NCBI GenBank assembly: GCA_963787645.1
Contig: CAWBDS010000012.1
Coordinates: 310,001-374,000, forward strand
Source of the DNA: Palsa-504 sp963787645
GTDB taxonomy: Bacteria; Actinomycetota; Actinomycetes; Streptosporangiales; Streptosporangiaceae
Length of the DNA: 64,000 bases
Reading direction: 5' to 3'
The notes beneath the pieces are model-generated. The model did no database searches and was not told where the DNA came from. It saw only the letters and a list, made by a program, of their open reading frames with translations. Shown here piece by piece: positions 1 to 8,551 of this stretch; positions within the stretch are counted from its first letter, which is position 1; each line of letters begins with the position of its first letter. Both the position numbers and the translations under genes were made by a program.

Positions 1-1
1 G

Positions 2-322
2 TACGGCGACCAGACCACCTTGTTGCTGCCGCGCAGCGTCACCGAAGCCCAGGCCCTGGTGTCGCGGATCCTCGGCCCGCTGATCGCCCACGACGCCGGG
101 CACGGCACGGCCTACGTGGACACGCTGCGGGTCGTGCTGCGGCACGACCGGTCGTGGCAGCTAGCCGCCGCGGACTTGCACATCCACAAGCAGACGCTGG
201 GCTACCGCATCCGCAAGATCGAGCAGCTCACCGGGCGCGGCCTGACCAGCACCGAGCACCTGGCCGAATGGTGGTTCGCGCTGCGCGCCCACGACCTGCT
301 CACCGGCCGGGACCCCGCCTGA
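2..322 (+). CDS. PucR-family regulator, C-terminal part (cut by window edge)
   Basis: This is the last 106 codons of a reading frame that enters from the left edge, so its true start lies outside. The visible part has the typical C-terminal PucR helix-turn-helix: a DTLRVVLRHDRS segment, then AAADLHIHKQTLGYRIRKI and an EQLTG tail. PucR/CdaR-type proteins are DNA-binding activators that sense purine catabolites or other small molecules through upstream domains not visible here. The protein ends with GRDPA shortly after the helix-turn-helix, which is normal for the family. What it regulates cannot be judged. The family call is firm; the specific role is unknown. Confidence 0.8.
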   Translation, partial: YGDQTTLLLPRSVTEAQALVSRILGPLIAHDAGHGTAYVDTLRVVLRHDRSWQLAAADLHIHKQTLGYRIRKIEQLTGRGLTSTEHLAEWWFALRAHDLLTGRDPA

Positions 323-354
323 CGACATCTCCATCGCGTCTTTACACGTTCTGC

Positions 355-567
355 ATGCGCATTACATGCGACGGGCCTGCTCTAGAGGCTGATCCGCACG
401 ACAGCCTGGTCGCGTGGCTGGTCAACGGCGCCGCCGAGTCCGGCCGGCCCGATCTGGTCCGGGCCGCCCGCTGGCTGGCCGATCACCCGCCCGGGTCGGC
501 CCCGGACGTCATCTGCCACGGCGACCTGCACCCGTTTAACCTGCTCGCCGGCGCCTCACGTCCCTGA
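355..567 (+). pseudogene. remnant of an aminoglycoside/choline-type phosphotransferase (APH fold)
   Basis: A 70-codon frame holds the kinase catalytic-loop signature of the APH family, ICHGDLHPFN. It is preceded by a short alpha-helical stretch (LVRAARWLADHPP) that usually sits before that loop. A complete APH protein has about 250-330 residues, with an N-lobe before this motif and a DxD metal site after it; both are missing. The frame stops 10 residues past the catalytic loop. It lies between the PucR gene and a minus-strand toxin-antitoxin pair. The likely reading is a truncated, non-functional relic. It could also be an inactive fragment that is still translated. Confidence 0.6.
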
Positions 568-595
568 CCGGCGCACCGGTCCAGCTCCGCTGAGG

Positions 596-1024
596 TCAGT
601 CGATCAGCTCGAAGTCAACGTCGAGGGCCCGGTAGGTCTCGGCGGCCCGGCGGTCGCGGGTGGCCAGCGTGATCCCGTGCTCGGCCGCCGCCGCGGCGAC
701 CAGGGCATCGTAAACCGCGCCGCCGGCGATCCCGAGCGACGCCAGCGTGGCCTGGAGCTGCTGCGCTCCCCGAGCGCTGAGGAACCGCGAGCCGGGGAAG
801 TTGTGCGCGAGCAGGCGGGCGACAGCGGTCGGAGTCCGGCGGTTAGGCGGCGGCAACCGGGTCAGCACGGAGAAGGTCTCAAACGCGGCGTGCCCGCTGA
901 GCCCGCAACTGCGCCCCCCGATCGCCTTCCTGGTGGCCTGATGGTATTCGTGCCCGGCGGCCGCGAGGGCGACGGCGACGCTGGTGTCGATCAGGAGCTG
1001 GGGCCGGTCATCGCTGGTCGGCAT
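596..1024 (-). CDS. PIN-domain toxin (VapC-like ribonuclease)
   Basis: A 142-residue PIN-domain protein, read from the ATG at 1024 because upstream codons lie inside the antitoxin gene. The acidic active-site residues are where the family puts them: LLIDTSVAVAL near the N-terminus, FETFSVL in the middle, then VYDALVAAAA and LATRDRRA near the end. PIN toxins cleave RNA, often tRNA or rRNA, in a metal-dependent way. The start overlaps the end of the AbrB-type antitoxin gene by 17 bases, so the two are probably co-translated. Family confidence is high; the RNA target is unknown. Confidence 0.85.
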   Translation of the reverse strand: MPTSDDRPQLLIDTSVAVALAAAGHEYHQATRKAIGGRSCGLSGHAAFETFSVLTRLPPPNRRTPTAVARLLAHNFPGSRFLSARGAQQLQATLASLGIAGGAVYDALVAAAAAEHGITLATRDRRAAETYRALDVDFELID

Positions 1025-1238
1025 CGCGCAGCGTCCGGACCAGGTCGTCGCTGACCACGGCATCAGCAGAGATCACGAGCAGGCCGTCCTCCTCCTCCAG
1101 GCGGTCGTCGGCCAGCGGCTCTACGTGCAGGCCTGCTCCGTCCGCGCTCACCTCCACGTCGCCCGGCACCAGGCCGAGACTGTCTCGTAGCGCCTTAGGT
1201 ATAACCAGCCTACCTGCCTTGTCTATGGTTGCCCGCAT
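1008..1238 (-). CDS. AbrB/SpoVT-type antitoxin
   Basis: A 76-residue protein starting MRATIDKAGRLVIPKALRDSLG, the classic swapped-hairpin AbrB DNA-binding fold found in MazE and VapB antitoxins. The acidic C-terminal half (DRLEEEDGLLVISADAVVSDD) fits the toxin-wrapping tail. It is the first gene of a two-gene unit with the PIN toxin at 596-1024. In such modules the antitoxin neutralises the toxin and represses the shared promoter, which should lie just upstream of 1238 in the short gap before the tuf-qcrB pseudogene. That regulation is inferred from the family, not seen. Confidence 0.85.
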   Translation of the reverse strand: MRATIDKAGRLVIPKALRDSLGLVPGDVEVSADGAGLHVEPLADDRLEEEDGLLVISADAVVSDDLVRTLRDADQR

Positions 1239-1305
1239 GCCATTACCTTACCATTCATCTGGCATCGGGTCTGTTCAGGCTGCTGGCCTCGGCCGTCATG
1301 GTTCC

Positions 1306-1914
1306 TCATTCGGCCGAACGGACCATCGTTCCAGCCGCCGTCACCGGTTCACGGATCTCGGTGAACCCGCCCTCCGGCGTCATCACGATCCGGCCGGTCT
1401 CGAAGCCATGGGCGGCCTCGTCGCGGCGGCGCGCTTGCGCCGCGTGGCAGCTCATCCGGGTCAGCGCGAACGCGAGCACCGGGCCGGCCAGCACCAGGAC
1501 GCGGAACACCCAGGTCACCGTGTACAGCGAGACCTGCAGGTGGTACGCGATCTCGTCGTTCCCCGCCGCCGCCCACAACAGCCCGTACAGCGTGATCCCG
1601 GCCACCCCGAAGGCGGTCCGGTTCGCGGCGTCGCCAGGCTTGGGCGGCAGTAGACCGCGCGCCGGCCGGCCGCTGGCGATCCGCCCGTCGAGCAGCGGGT
1701 ACGCGGCGATCACCGTGAAGAACAGCCCCGGCACGATGACCGCGGGGATCAGCACGTCCAGCGACAGGGGGTGCCCGCCCAGGGTCGGCTCCCAGGCCGG
1801 CATGATCCGCAGCGCCCCGTCCAGGAAGCCCATGTACCAGTCCGGCACCGAACCCGAGCTGATGCTCCCCGGTTCGTACGGGCCGAACAGCCACACCGGG
1901 TTGATCTGCGCCGC
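1306..1914 (-). pseudogene. qcrB: 3' part of cytochrome b (QcrB) fused to an EF-Tu fragment
   Basis: The C-terminal half of actinobacterial cytochrome bc1 subunit QcrB is recognisable: INPVWLFGPYEP, then PDWYMGFLDGALRIMP, then transmembrane helices and a cytoplasmic tail with ETGRIVMTPEGGFTEI. The heme-binding N-terminal helices are missing. In its place the reading frame continues upstream into EF-Tu domain 3, with the junction near 1912. A protein with a soluble GTPase joined to half a membrane cytochrome is very unlikely to work. The simplest explanation is a deletion that joined two genes. An intact qcrB is expected elsewhere in the genome. The neighbouring genes are not respiratory. Confidence 0.8.
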
Positions 1915-3008
1915 CGCGCCCAGCGCGACCGTCTGCCCGGGCCCGGCCGAAGCCACCGCCGCGCCGCCGGCCGGGTCGCCGAAGTCCAGCTCCCCGGCCA
2001 CGTCCGTGGTGCGCAGGTAGAACTGCGGGCGGTACCCCGGACGGACCGGCGTGCGCCGGCCGCCTTCGGCCGCCGACAGCAGCTGCACGGTGGCCGCGAA
2101 GCGCTGGTGCGCGCCCACGCTGCCGGGCGCGGCGAGCACCTGCCCGCGCCGCACCTGGTGACGGCCGACGCCGCGCAGCAGCAGCGCCGCGTTGTCGCCG
2201 GCCTGCGCGGCCGCCATCGTCTTGCCGAACGTCTCGACGATGGTGACCACGGACCTGGCCGCCGCGCCGAGCCCGATCAGCTCGACCAGGTCGCCGACCC
2301 GCACCTGGCCCCGCTCGATCGCCCCGGTGACCACCGTGCCGCGGCCGGTGATGGTCATGCAGTTCTCCACGGCCATCAGGAACGGCGCGTCGAGGTACCG
2401 CTCCGGCACCGGCAGGTAGCCGTCGATGGCGTTGAGCAGGTCCAGGATCGAGGTGACCCAGCGCTCCTCGCCGGCCAGCGCGGCCAGCGCGGAGACCCGG
2501 ACCACCGGCACCTCGTCGCCGGGGTACCCGTAGCCGGACAGCAGCTCGCGGATCTCGAGCTCGACGAGCCCGGCGATCTCCTCCTCGGCCGCGTCGGCCT
2601 TGGTGAGCGCGACACCACGTGCGACACCCCGACCTGGCGGGCCAGCACGACGTGCTCCCGGGTCTGCGGCATCACGCCGTCGAGCGCCGAGACCAGCAGG
2701 ACCGCGCCGTCGACCTGCGCCGCGCCGGTGATCATGTTCTTCACGTAGTCGGCGTGGCCGGGCATGTCGACGTGTGCGTAGTGCCTGGTCGCGGTCTGGT
2801 ATTCGACGTGCGCGATGTTGATGGTGATGCCGCGCGCGGCCTCTTCGGGCGCGCGGTCGATCTGGCCGAACGGCACGTAACGGCTCATGCCCCGGTCGGC
2901 CAGGACCTTGGTGATGGCGGCAGTCAACGTGGTCTTCCCGTGGTCCACGTGCCCCATCGTGCCGATGTTGAGGTGCGGCTTGTCGCGGACGTACGCCTGC
3001 TTGATCAT
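1915..3008 (-). pseudogene. tuf: EF-Tu-like GTPase fragment, frameshifted and 3'-truncated
   Basis: The frame from the ATG at 3008, preceded by an AGGAG ribosome site, reads as translation elongation factor Tu. It has a P-loop GHVDHGKTT, switch II DMPGHADY and LTKAD in place of the usual NKAD. Domains 2 and 3 follow (RTTDVAGELD). One base is missing near 2618-2621, between ARQVGVSHVV and VALTKADA, so the frame must be changed to read on. The last part of domain 3 is replaced by QcrB sequence near 1912. LTKAD and other changes show a diverged paralogue rather than the main housekeeping tuf. It is almost surely not functional as EF-Tu. Confidence 0.85.
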
Positions 3009-3230
3009 GACTGACTGCTCCTGGTTCCTCCTGCTGCACTCGCTGACCCGCGCGCGCAAACCGCAGCGCACGATGCGCCACCCTTCCCCGCCAGGTCACC
3101 CGGGCGAACGGGGAAGGGTCAGCGTCGCGCGCCGTCGAACCGGAACACACCAGTAAGCGTGCGGCATCCGCCGCCCGCCGCCAACGGGTTTTCCTTGACT
3201 TTCCCGGCCCAGATCAGTTCCGCTTTGATC

Positions 3231-5147
3231 ATGACGCTGCCGCACCCGCTGGACCCGCTGACCGCGGAGGAGATCGAGGCCGCCTGCCGGATCCTGAAGC
3301 AGGACCGCGGCCTGGCCGCGAGCGCCCGCTTCGTCTACGTCACGCTGCGCGAACCGGCCAAGCAAGCGGTCCTGGGCGCCCGGCCGGGCCAGGCGTTCGA
3401 CCGCGAGGCGCACATCGTGCTCCGGGAACGAGCTGAGGGCAAGACCTACGAGGCGGTGGTCGGCATCACCGCCGGCGAGGTGCGCCTGTGGCGCGAGCTG
3501 CCCGGTGTTCAGCCCGCGGTCATGCTGGAGGAGTTCCTGGCCACCGAGGCGGCGGTCAAGAAGGACGCCCGCTGGCAGGAGGCCATGCGCCGGCGTGGCG
3601 TCACCGACTTCGACATGGTAATGATCGACCCCTGGTCGGTGGGCTACAACGGCCCCGAGGACGCGGCCGGGCAGGGCCGGTTCCTCCGGCCGCTGACCTG
3701 GGTGCGCGACGGCGACCCCGACGACAACGGATACGCCCGCCCGGTGGAGGGCCTGATCGTCCGCTTCGACCTGGATCGCATGGAAGTGGTGGACATCGAG
3801 GACCACGGCGTGGTCCCGCTGCCGCCGCGCAGCGGCAACTACACCGCCCAGGGGATCCGCGACGCCGCGAACGTCCCGTACTTCCCCGACGGTCCCCGGC
3901 AGGATCTGCGCCCCGTGGAGATCGCCCAGCCCCGCGGGACCAGCTTCACCGTCGACGGGCGCGAGGTGCGCTGGCAGAAGTGGCGGTTCCGGGTCGGCTT
4001 CACCCCCCGCGAGGGACTGGTCCTGTACCTGGTTCACTACCAGGACCGGCCCATCGTCTACCGCGCCTCGCTCGCGGAGATGTTCATCCCCTACGGGGAT
4101 CCGAACCCGGCGCACTACCGCAAGAACGTCTTCGACATGGGGGAGTACGGCATCGGGGTGCTCGCCAACAGCCTGGAGCTGGGTTGCGACTGCCTGGGCG
4201 AGATCCGTTATTTCGATGCCTGCCTCAACGACAACGACGGCCACGCGCAGCTGCTCGAGAACGCGATCTGCCTGCACGAGGAAGACCACGGCATGCTGTG
4301 GAAGCACACCGACTGGCGGACCGGCAAGGCCGAAGTCCGGCGCTCGCGGCGGCTGGTGATCTCGATGATCGCCACCGTCGGGAACTACGAGTACGGCTAC
4401 TTCTGGTACCTCTACCAGGACGGCACCATCGAATACGAGGTCAAGCTCACCGGCGTGATCTCCAACGGGGCGCTGCCCCCGGGAGTCAAGCCGGCCCACG
4501 GCACCCTGGTCGCCCCGCAGGTCTACGGGCCCAACCATCAGCACATCTTCTGCGTCCGGCTGGACATGATGGTCGACGGCCCGCAGAACACCGTCTATGA
4601 GTGCGACTCGGTGGCGCTGCCGCCCGGCCCGGACAACCCGCACGGCAACGCCTGGGTGGTCCGGCAGACGCCGGTGACCAGGGAGTCGGAGGCGGGGCGG
4701 CTGGCCGACGGACGGACCGCTCGTTACTGGCGGATCATCAATCCCAATATTCCGAACGGCCACGGTGATCCCGTCGCCTACAAGCTCGTGCCCGCCGGGG
4801 ACATCGTTCTCCCGTTCAACCAGCCCGATAGCCACGTGATCCGCCGCGCGCAGTTCGCTACCAAGCACCTATGGGTCACCGCGTACGATCCCGAGCAGCG
4901 GTTCCCGGCGGGGGAGTACCCGAACCAGCATCCCGGCGGGGACGGCCTGCCCACGTGGACCGCGGCCGACCGTCCGCTGGAGAACACCGACCTGGTGCTC
5001 TGGCATACGTTCACCGCGCACCATGTGGTCCGCCCGGAGGACTGGCCGGTGATGCCGGTAACCACGGTCGGTTTCAAGCTCCGGGCCGACGGTTTCTTCG
5101 ACGGGAATCCCGCGCTCGACGTACCGCCCGCCGAGCACTGCCACTAG
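3231..5147 (+). CDS. copper amine oxidase (topaquinone-dependent primary-amine oxidase)
   Basis: A 638-residue protein of normal length for the family. Copper amine oxidases convert primary amines to aldehydes, releasing ammonia and hydrogen peroxide. The cofactor precursor tyrosine is in GNYEYG (about residue 386). The probable catalytic base is the Asp in NVFDMGEYGIG (about 302). Copper ligands are NHQH (about 436 and 438) and a late His in WHTFTAHHV. An upstream in-frame ATG at 3159 exists, but the family start fits MTLPHPLDPLTAEEI at 3231. There is no signal peptide, so it is probably cytoplasmic. It is divergent from the tuf-qcrB pseudogene. The substrate is unknown. Confidence 0.93.
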   Translation: MTLPHPLDPLTAEEIEAACRILKQDRGLAASARFVYVTLREPAKQAVLGARPGQAFDREAHIVLRERAEGKTYEAVVGITAGEVRLWRELPGVQPAVMLEEFLATEAAVKKDARWQEAMRRRGVTDFDMVMIDPWSVGYNGPEDAAGQGRFLRPLTWVRDGDPDDNGYARPVEGLIVRFDLDRMEVVDIEDHGVVPLPPRSGNYTAQGIRDAANVPYFPDGPRQDLRPVEIAQPRGTSFTVDGREVRWQKWRFRVGFTPREGLVLYLVHYQDRPIVYRASLAEMFIPYGDPNPAHYRKNVFDMGEYGIGVLANSLELGCDCLGEIRYFDACLNDNDGHAQLLENAICLHEEDHGMLWKHTDWRTGKAEVRRSRRLVISMIATVGNYEYGYFWYLYQDGTIEYEVKLTGVISNGALPPGVKPAHGTLVAPQVYGPNHQHIFCVRLDMMVDGPQNTVYECDSVALPPGPDNPHGNAWVVRQTPVTRESEAGRLADGRTARYWRIINPNIPNGHGDPVAYKLVPAGDIVLPFNQPDSHVIRRAQFATKHLWVTAYDPEQRFPAGEYPNQHPGGDGLPTWTAADRPLENTDLVLWHTFTAHHVVRPEDWPVMPVTTVGFKLRADGFFDGNPALDVPPAEHCH

Positions 5148-5178
5148 CGCCACCCGGCACATATGCCACCATGACCAG

Positions 5179-5922
5179 GTGGACACACCAGCCAACGTCT
5201 CTTACCGGTCTGATCTGGCCGCCGTGCATCACCGGGGCTTCGGCGCGCATGCCGCGGCGTGCGCTCCGGGGATCGTGGACTTGCTGGCCCCGGTGCGCGC
5301 CCGGCAGGGCGTGGTGCTCGAGCTGGGCTGCGGCACCGGCTTGCTGACCAGGGAACTGATCGCGGCCGGGTATCGCGTCATCGCCACCGACGCGGCCCCG
5401 GCGATGCTCGACATCGCCCGCGACGTGGTTGGTGAATCGGCGCAGGAGGTGCGTCAGCTCACGCTTCCCGATGACCCGCTGCCGCCGGCGGACGCGATCG
5501 TGGCCATCGGCCACCCGCTCAGCTACCTGCCGGATGCGCCAGCCATCGACCGGGCGCTGATCGCGATGGCCGCGGCGTTGCGGCCAGGCGGCCTGCTCGC
5601 CTTCGATATCTGCGATCTGGAGTGGGGCCGGGCCCGAGCCGATACTCCCAACTTCGCTAATTGCGGTCCCGACTGGGCCATCATTACCCAGTTCTCGGTG
5701 CCCGCGCCGGACCGGTTCGTCCGCGACATCACCACGTTCCTGCCCAATCCGGACGGCAGCTGGCGTCGCGACCAGGAACACCACGAGAACGTGCTGATCG
5801 ACACCGCGCGCATTCCGGCGCTCCTGCGTGCCCACGGCGTGCAGGCCAGCGTCGGCGCGTCATTCGGCTCGGAAAGCCTTCCTCCCGGCCTGCGTGCAGT
5901 CACCGGGCGCAAAGCGCCCTAG
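5179..5922 (+). CDS. class I SAM-dependent methyltransferase
   Basis: A 247-residue protein starting with GTG. It shows the class I methyltransferase Rossmann motif VVLELGCGTGLLTREL (about residues 47-62), motif II VIATDAAPAMLDIAR and a later acidic strand LLAFDICDLEW. These bind S-adenosylmethionine. The acceptor substrate is not predictable from this sequence. It lies 31 bases after the amine oxidase on the same strand and may share its transcript. The remaining domain after residue 140 resembles small-molecule methyltransferases of the methyltransferase 11/25 type. It is probably a soluble cytoplasmic enzyme. Confidence 0.8.
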   Translation: MDTPANVSYRSDLAAVHHRGFGAHAAACAPGIVDLLAPVRARQGVVLELGCGTGLLTRELIAAGYRVIATDAAPAMLDIARDVVGESAQEVRQLTLPDDPLPPADAIVAIGHPLSYLPDAPAIDRALIAMAAALRPGGLLAFDICDLEWGRARADTPNFANCGPDWAIITQFSVPAPDRFVRDITTFLPNPDGSWRRDQEHHENVLIDTARIPALLRAHGVQASVGASFGSESLPPGLRAVTGRKAP

Positions 5923-5925
5923 GCG

Positions 5926-6383
5926 GCGGAATGCCTGGCCGAACTCCCGGACACCGCCAGCCAGCTGCTCCATCTGCTCCCGGGTCAGGTGGTCCAGGCC
6001 GTGACCGCCGCGTTGTTCGTGGCCGGATCGGCCTACATGTGGCTGACCAGCTTCAGGTCGCAGGCACCCGAAGGCGCCGACCAGGCCCGTCAAGGGGGTG
6101 GCCCCGCGTCGTTCTGGCCGTGGCCGCGACCAGCTTCGGCGTCGTCTTCCTCGCCGAGTGGGGCGACATCACCCAGATCACCGCGGCCAACCTGGCCGCC
6201 CGGTACGGGCCGTGGCCGGTGTTCGCCGGGGCCAGCCTGGGCCTGGAGGCGATCGCCGCGGTCGCCGTCACCGTCGGAGCCAAGAGCCTGAAACTGCTCC
6301 CGATGCCGTGGATCCGCCGGCTCACCGCGACCATCCTGCTCGGCTTCGGCGTATACAGCATCATCGCCGCCATCACCGCCTAG
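5926..6383 (+). pseudogene. broken GDT1/TMEM165 (UPF0016) family membrane transporter
   Basis: The second half carries the hallmark motif of this Mn/Ca transporter family, FLAEWGDITQITAANLA, followed by hydrophobic helices (LEAIAAVAVTVGA and ILLGFGVYSIIAAITA). The first half, which should carry a second E-x-G-D motif, is missing. The linker piece LLHLLPGQVVQAV...LFVAGSAYMWL is in another frame, so one base appears to be missing in the G-run near 6091-6096. The region starts right after the methyltransferase stop. Loss of the first motif plus the frameshift argues for a pseudogene, even if the frameshift alone were a sequence error. Confidence 0.7.
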
Positions 6384-6476
6384 GCTTCCCGTTCAGTGCC
6401 GGGGGCCGAGTCGCCGGCGGCCAGTAGGTGAAGATCACGTGTCGCGCGGCCGTTCAGTTCACCCGGCAACCTCGTT

Positions 6477-6635
6477 TCAGGCGGCGCGGCGGCGGACCAG
6501 CCAGACGGTCGCGGTGATGAGCAGCACGGCTAGCGCGAGCAGCCAGCCGCCCTCGATCCACTGGAACGGCCAGAACCGGCTGCCGGGCTGGTACCAGCTT
6601 CCGGAACAAGGCACCGGATGGTTCACGGTGGCCAT
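6477..6635 (-). CDS. possible 52-residue membrane peptide opposite the preceding gene
   Basis: The minus strand from an ATG at 6635 gives a short protein with an aromatic lead (RFWPFQWIEGG), one clean transmembrane helix WLLALAVLLITATVWLV and an RRRAA end. That composition is common in small actinobacterial membrane proteins and looks more protein-like than the plus-strand reading of the same bases. Both frames have high G/C at third positions, so codon bias does not decide. Only one of the two overlapping readings may be real, or the genes may diverge from about 6630. Confidence 0.3.
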   Translation of the reverse strand: MATVNHPVPCSGSWYQPGSRFWPFQWIEGGWLLALAVLLITATVWLVRRRAA

Positions 6636-6828
6636 CGGCGGCACCTTGCTGGCCGCGGGGAACCTGGCAGATAATCGAGCGCACCACTGGCCGGTCTGGC
6701 TGTTCTGGCTGCTGATCGTCGTGATGCTCATCGCGGCGGTGCTCAACACCGCGATCCGGATGAGCGGTGGTCAGCGCGCCCGCCGCTCGGCCGGCGTCGA
6801 GCCCGCGCCCGCCGCGGAACCGCACTAG
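6520..6828 (+). CDS. hypothetical small protein with one membrane segment
   Basis: A 102-residue frame with high G/C at third positions through its second half. It has a weak hydrophobic stretch WFTVAIGGTLLAAG and a strong transmembrane helix VWLFWLLIVVMLIAAVL, then a basic and acidic tail. No family is recognised. The first 35 residues (Ser/Ala-rich) are doubtful. The opposite strand at 6477-6635 reads as another plausible short membrane protein, so the real start may lie nearer 6600. A downstream zinc-ribbon-like gene starts 37 bases after its stop. Confidence 0.4.
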   Translation, partial: SSTASASSQPPSIHWNGQNRLPGWYQLPEQGTGWFTVAIGGTLLAAGNLADNRAHHWPVWLFWLLIVVMLIAAVLNTAIRMSGGQRARRSAGVEPAPAAEPH

Positions 6829-6864
6829 GCACCAACCGGAGCATCGCTGTCTTACCGTGGATGT

Positions 6865-7188
6865 ATGACCGCATGGGGCAACCTGCCGCCTGCGCTGCCA
6901 GCACACGGCACGGTGCTGGCCTGGGCCCGAGGCTGCCGGTGCGAAGAGTGCGAACGCGAACATGAGCGTTTCGTGTTCGAACTGTCCTTGCGCGGACCGG
7001 TGCGGCTTCCCGCCGAGCCGGAGCCCCGCAAGATGGACGCCGACACCTTGGCCCGGCTGGAACCGGCGGTGAGCCAGTCAGCGTGCCAGGTGTGCGGCGC
7101 GCGGCCCCATCAGCGGTGCCGCAACCTGGCCTTCCCTCAGCATTTCGCGCCCACTCATCCAGAACGTGGAACCAGCGCGACCGGCTGA
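6865..7188 (+). CDS. small Cys-rich protein with two zinc-binding-like motifs
   Basis: A 107-residue protein with two cysteine clusters. The first is an N-terminal HGTVLAWARGCRCEEC, similar to the HGT...GCRCxxC motif of small actinobacterial and actinophage proteins. The second is CQVCGARPHQRC near residue 75, matching the CPxCGAxPGxxC zinc ribbon of short actinobacterial proteins. The two probably each bind zinc or together form one site. Function is unknown; a nucleic-acid-binding role is possible but only inferred. The start at 6865 (ATG) is well placed after the preceding gene. Confidence 0.6.
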   Translation: MTAWGNLPPALPAHGTVLAWARGCRCEECEREHERFVFELSLRGPVRLPAEPEPRKMDADTLARLEPAVSQSACQVCGARPHQRCRNLAFPQHFAPTHPERGTSATG

Positions 7189-7270
7189 AGCCGACCGCGG
7201 TCAACTCCGGCAGACGCGCTGGATCAGGTCCTGCCAGCTGTCCGCTGCGCCAGCCGGGCGCGGCCGTGGC

Positions 7271-7690
7271 TTAGTCCTGGTGCCGGGGCGCGCTCGAGCA
7301 GAAGGTCAGTCGGCGCGTGATGATCAGCACCGGCAGCAGCAGCCAGAGCAGACCCCAGCCGCCGTGGGCCGCGTTGATCAGTATCGCGGCCGCGACCCCG
7401 ATGCCGATCAGCGCGATGGCCGGCGGCCGTCTCCCGCGGACGGCGGCGATCCGCGGCCGGGCCCCGGCCGTAGGGCCAGCCGGGGTCTGGCCGGCCGGCA
7501 GGTCGGCCAGCAGTTCCTTCAGCTGGCCCCAGGTCCGCGCGGCCAGCGCCTGCCCGGTTCGCTCGTCGAGTTCGTCGGCCGTCAGCCGGCCCGCTTGGAA
7601 GTGCTCGCTCAGTGCCGCCAGGACCGCATCACGATCGGCGTCGGAAGCCCTCATCGCGTCGGGAAGACTCGTCCCTGCCATGGTGTCCAT
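7271..7690 (-). CDS. DUF1707 (SHOCT-like) membrane protein
   Basis: A 139-residue protein starting MDTMAGTSLPDAMRASD. The N-terminal DUF1707 domain is clear: ASDADRDAVLAALSEHF, then GRLTADELDERTGQALAART and LKELLADLP. It is followed by a Pro/Ala linker and a membrane segment (AIALIGIGVAAAILI, then GLLWLLLPVLII). DUF1707 proteins are common in actinomycetes and usually membrane attached; their role is poorly known. A longer frame upstream of 7690 reads through a 15-base tandem repeat as RPRQG units, which looks artefactual, so the internal ATG is preferred. A second DUF1707 gene follows upstream on the same strand. Confidence 0.75.
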   Translation of the reverse strand: MDTMAGTSLPDAMRASDADRDAVLAALSEHFQAGRLTADELDERTGQALAARTWGQLKELLADLPAGQTPAGPTAGARPRIAAVRGRRPPAIALIGIGVAAAILINAAHGGWGLLWLLLPVLIITRRLTFCSSAPRHQD

Positions 7691-7705
7691 CGTCCTGTGG
7701 CCTTC

Positions 7706-7750
7706 CTGTCTCGGGCGGCCCTGTCTCGGGCGGCCCTGTCTCGGGCGGCG
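7706..7750. repeat. 15-bp direct tandem repeat, three copies
   Basis: The unit CTGTCTCGGGCGGCC occurs three times in a row (7706-7720, 7721-7735, 7736-7750, the last with one change). It lies just upstream of the start of the DUF1707 gene at 7690, in what should be its leader or promoter region. Confidence 0.9.
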
Positions 7751-7861
7751 GCGCGGGTTGCGCATACCTCTACTGTCGCCGACCGAGGGCTTCCGCCACC
7801 ATTGCCGGATGCCACCGGCTGCCGATGACATCTGTCACGGCCCGCCCGGTTATATGCGGGC

Positions 7862-8536
7862 TTATATCCGGGCGGGCGGGAGCATGGCCGGCCGGGGCTG
7901 GCGCGTGAGCCATTGCCAGAACGTCCGGCGCGGCCCCCTGGGCGCCCGCGGCAGGCGCACCCGCAGGTTGCTGTGATGAAGCTGGCCGGCCACGTCGATC
8001 CGGACCGTGACCGGAGCGCCCGAGGCCGCGCCGACCCTGACGTTGCTGGCGTGGATGGCCAGGTCGTTGGTGTCCACCTCGATGCCCGGCCTGGTCACCA
8101 AGATCATGTTCCCGTGATGGATATCGGCGTCGATCTGCAGCGTGGGCCAGGTGAAGTCCGCGTTGGTGAAGTCCAGCGTGACGTTGCCGCTCGTGATCCG
8201 GACCTCCATGCGCTGCGGCACGGTCCAGTGTCCGCGGCGATGGGTGTTGCCATGCTGGCAGTCGATGCGCACGACCTCGCGTGGCCTGGCGGGCGAGCTC
8301 ACCACCGCGCCCGGCGCGTTGGGCAGGTCCTTGACCAGCACCGCCAGCTCGTTGTAGGTGCGCGCGGTCAGAGCCGCCTCGACCCGCTCGTCCAGTTCTT
8401 CGGCCGTCAGCCGCCCGTCGCCCGCCGACACCCGCAGCAGCTCTACCACTCGGTCCCGGTCCTCGTGCGACGCCCGCGACTCCCCGTGCGGCACCGCCTG
8501 GCCGGTGTTCGGCCGGGGCACAATCTCATCGGCCAT
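7862..8536 (-). CDS. DUF1707 protein with C-terminal beta-rich domain
   Basis: A 224-residue protein. The DUF1707 domain spans about residues 20-70 (RASHEDRDRVVELLR, GRLTAEELDERVEAALTART, ELAVLVKDLP). The second half has repeated beta-strand-like segments (MEVRITSGNVTLDFTNADF, IHHGNMILVTRPGIEV, LAIHASNVRVG). These resemble the adhesin-like right-handed or LiaF-like C-terminal domains that often follow DUF1707. No membrane segment is evident, unlike the neighbouring DUF1707 protein. The two DUF1707 genes are 171 bases apart on the same strand. A role in envelope stress sensing is only an inference. Confidence 0.75.
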   Translation of the reverse strand: MADEIVPRPNTGQAVPHGESRASHEDRDRVVELLRVSAGDGRLTAEELDERVEAALTARTYNELAVLVKDLPNAPGAVVSSPARPREVVRIDCQHGNTHRRGHWTVPQRMEVRITSGNVTLDFTNADFTWPTLQIDADIHHGNMILVTRPGIEVDTNDLAIHASNVRVGAASGAPVTVRIDVAGQLHHSNLRVRLPRAPRGPRRTFWQWLTRQPRPAMLPPARI

Positions 8537-8551
8537 GAGAAACGCTCTCCG

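Noticed and set aside
1309..1330. CCGAACGGACC near the qcrB relic end as a family I copy
   Set aside because: Only about 11 bases match and the second half of the core is absent.
3096..4868. 590-codon minus-strand frame opposite the amine oxidase
   Set aside because: The plus strand has a complete enzyme with all catalytic residues; the antisense shows no domain.
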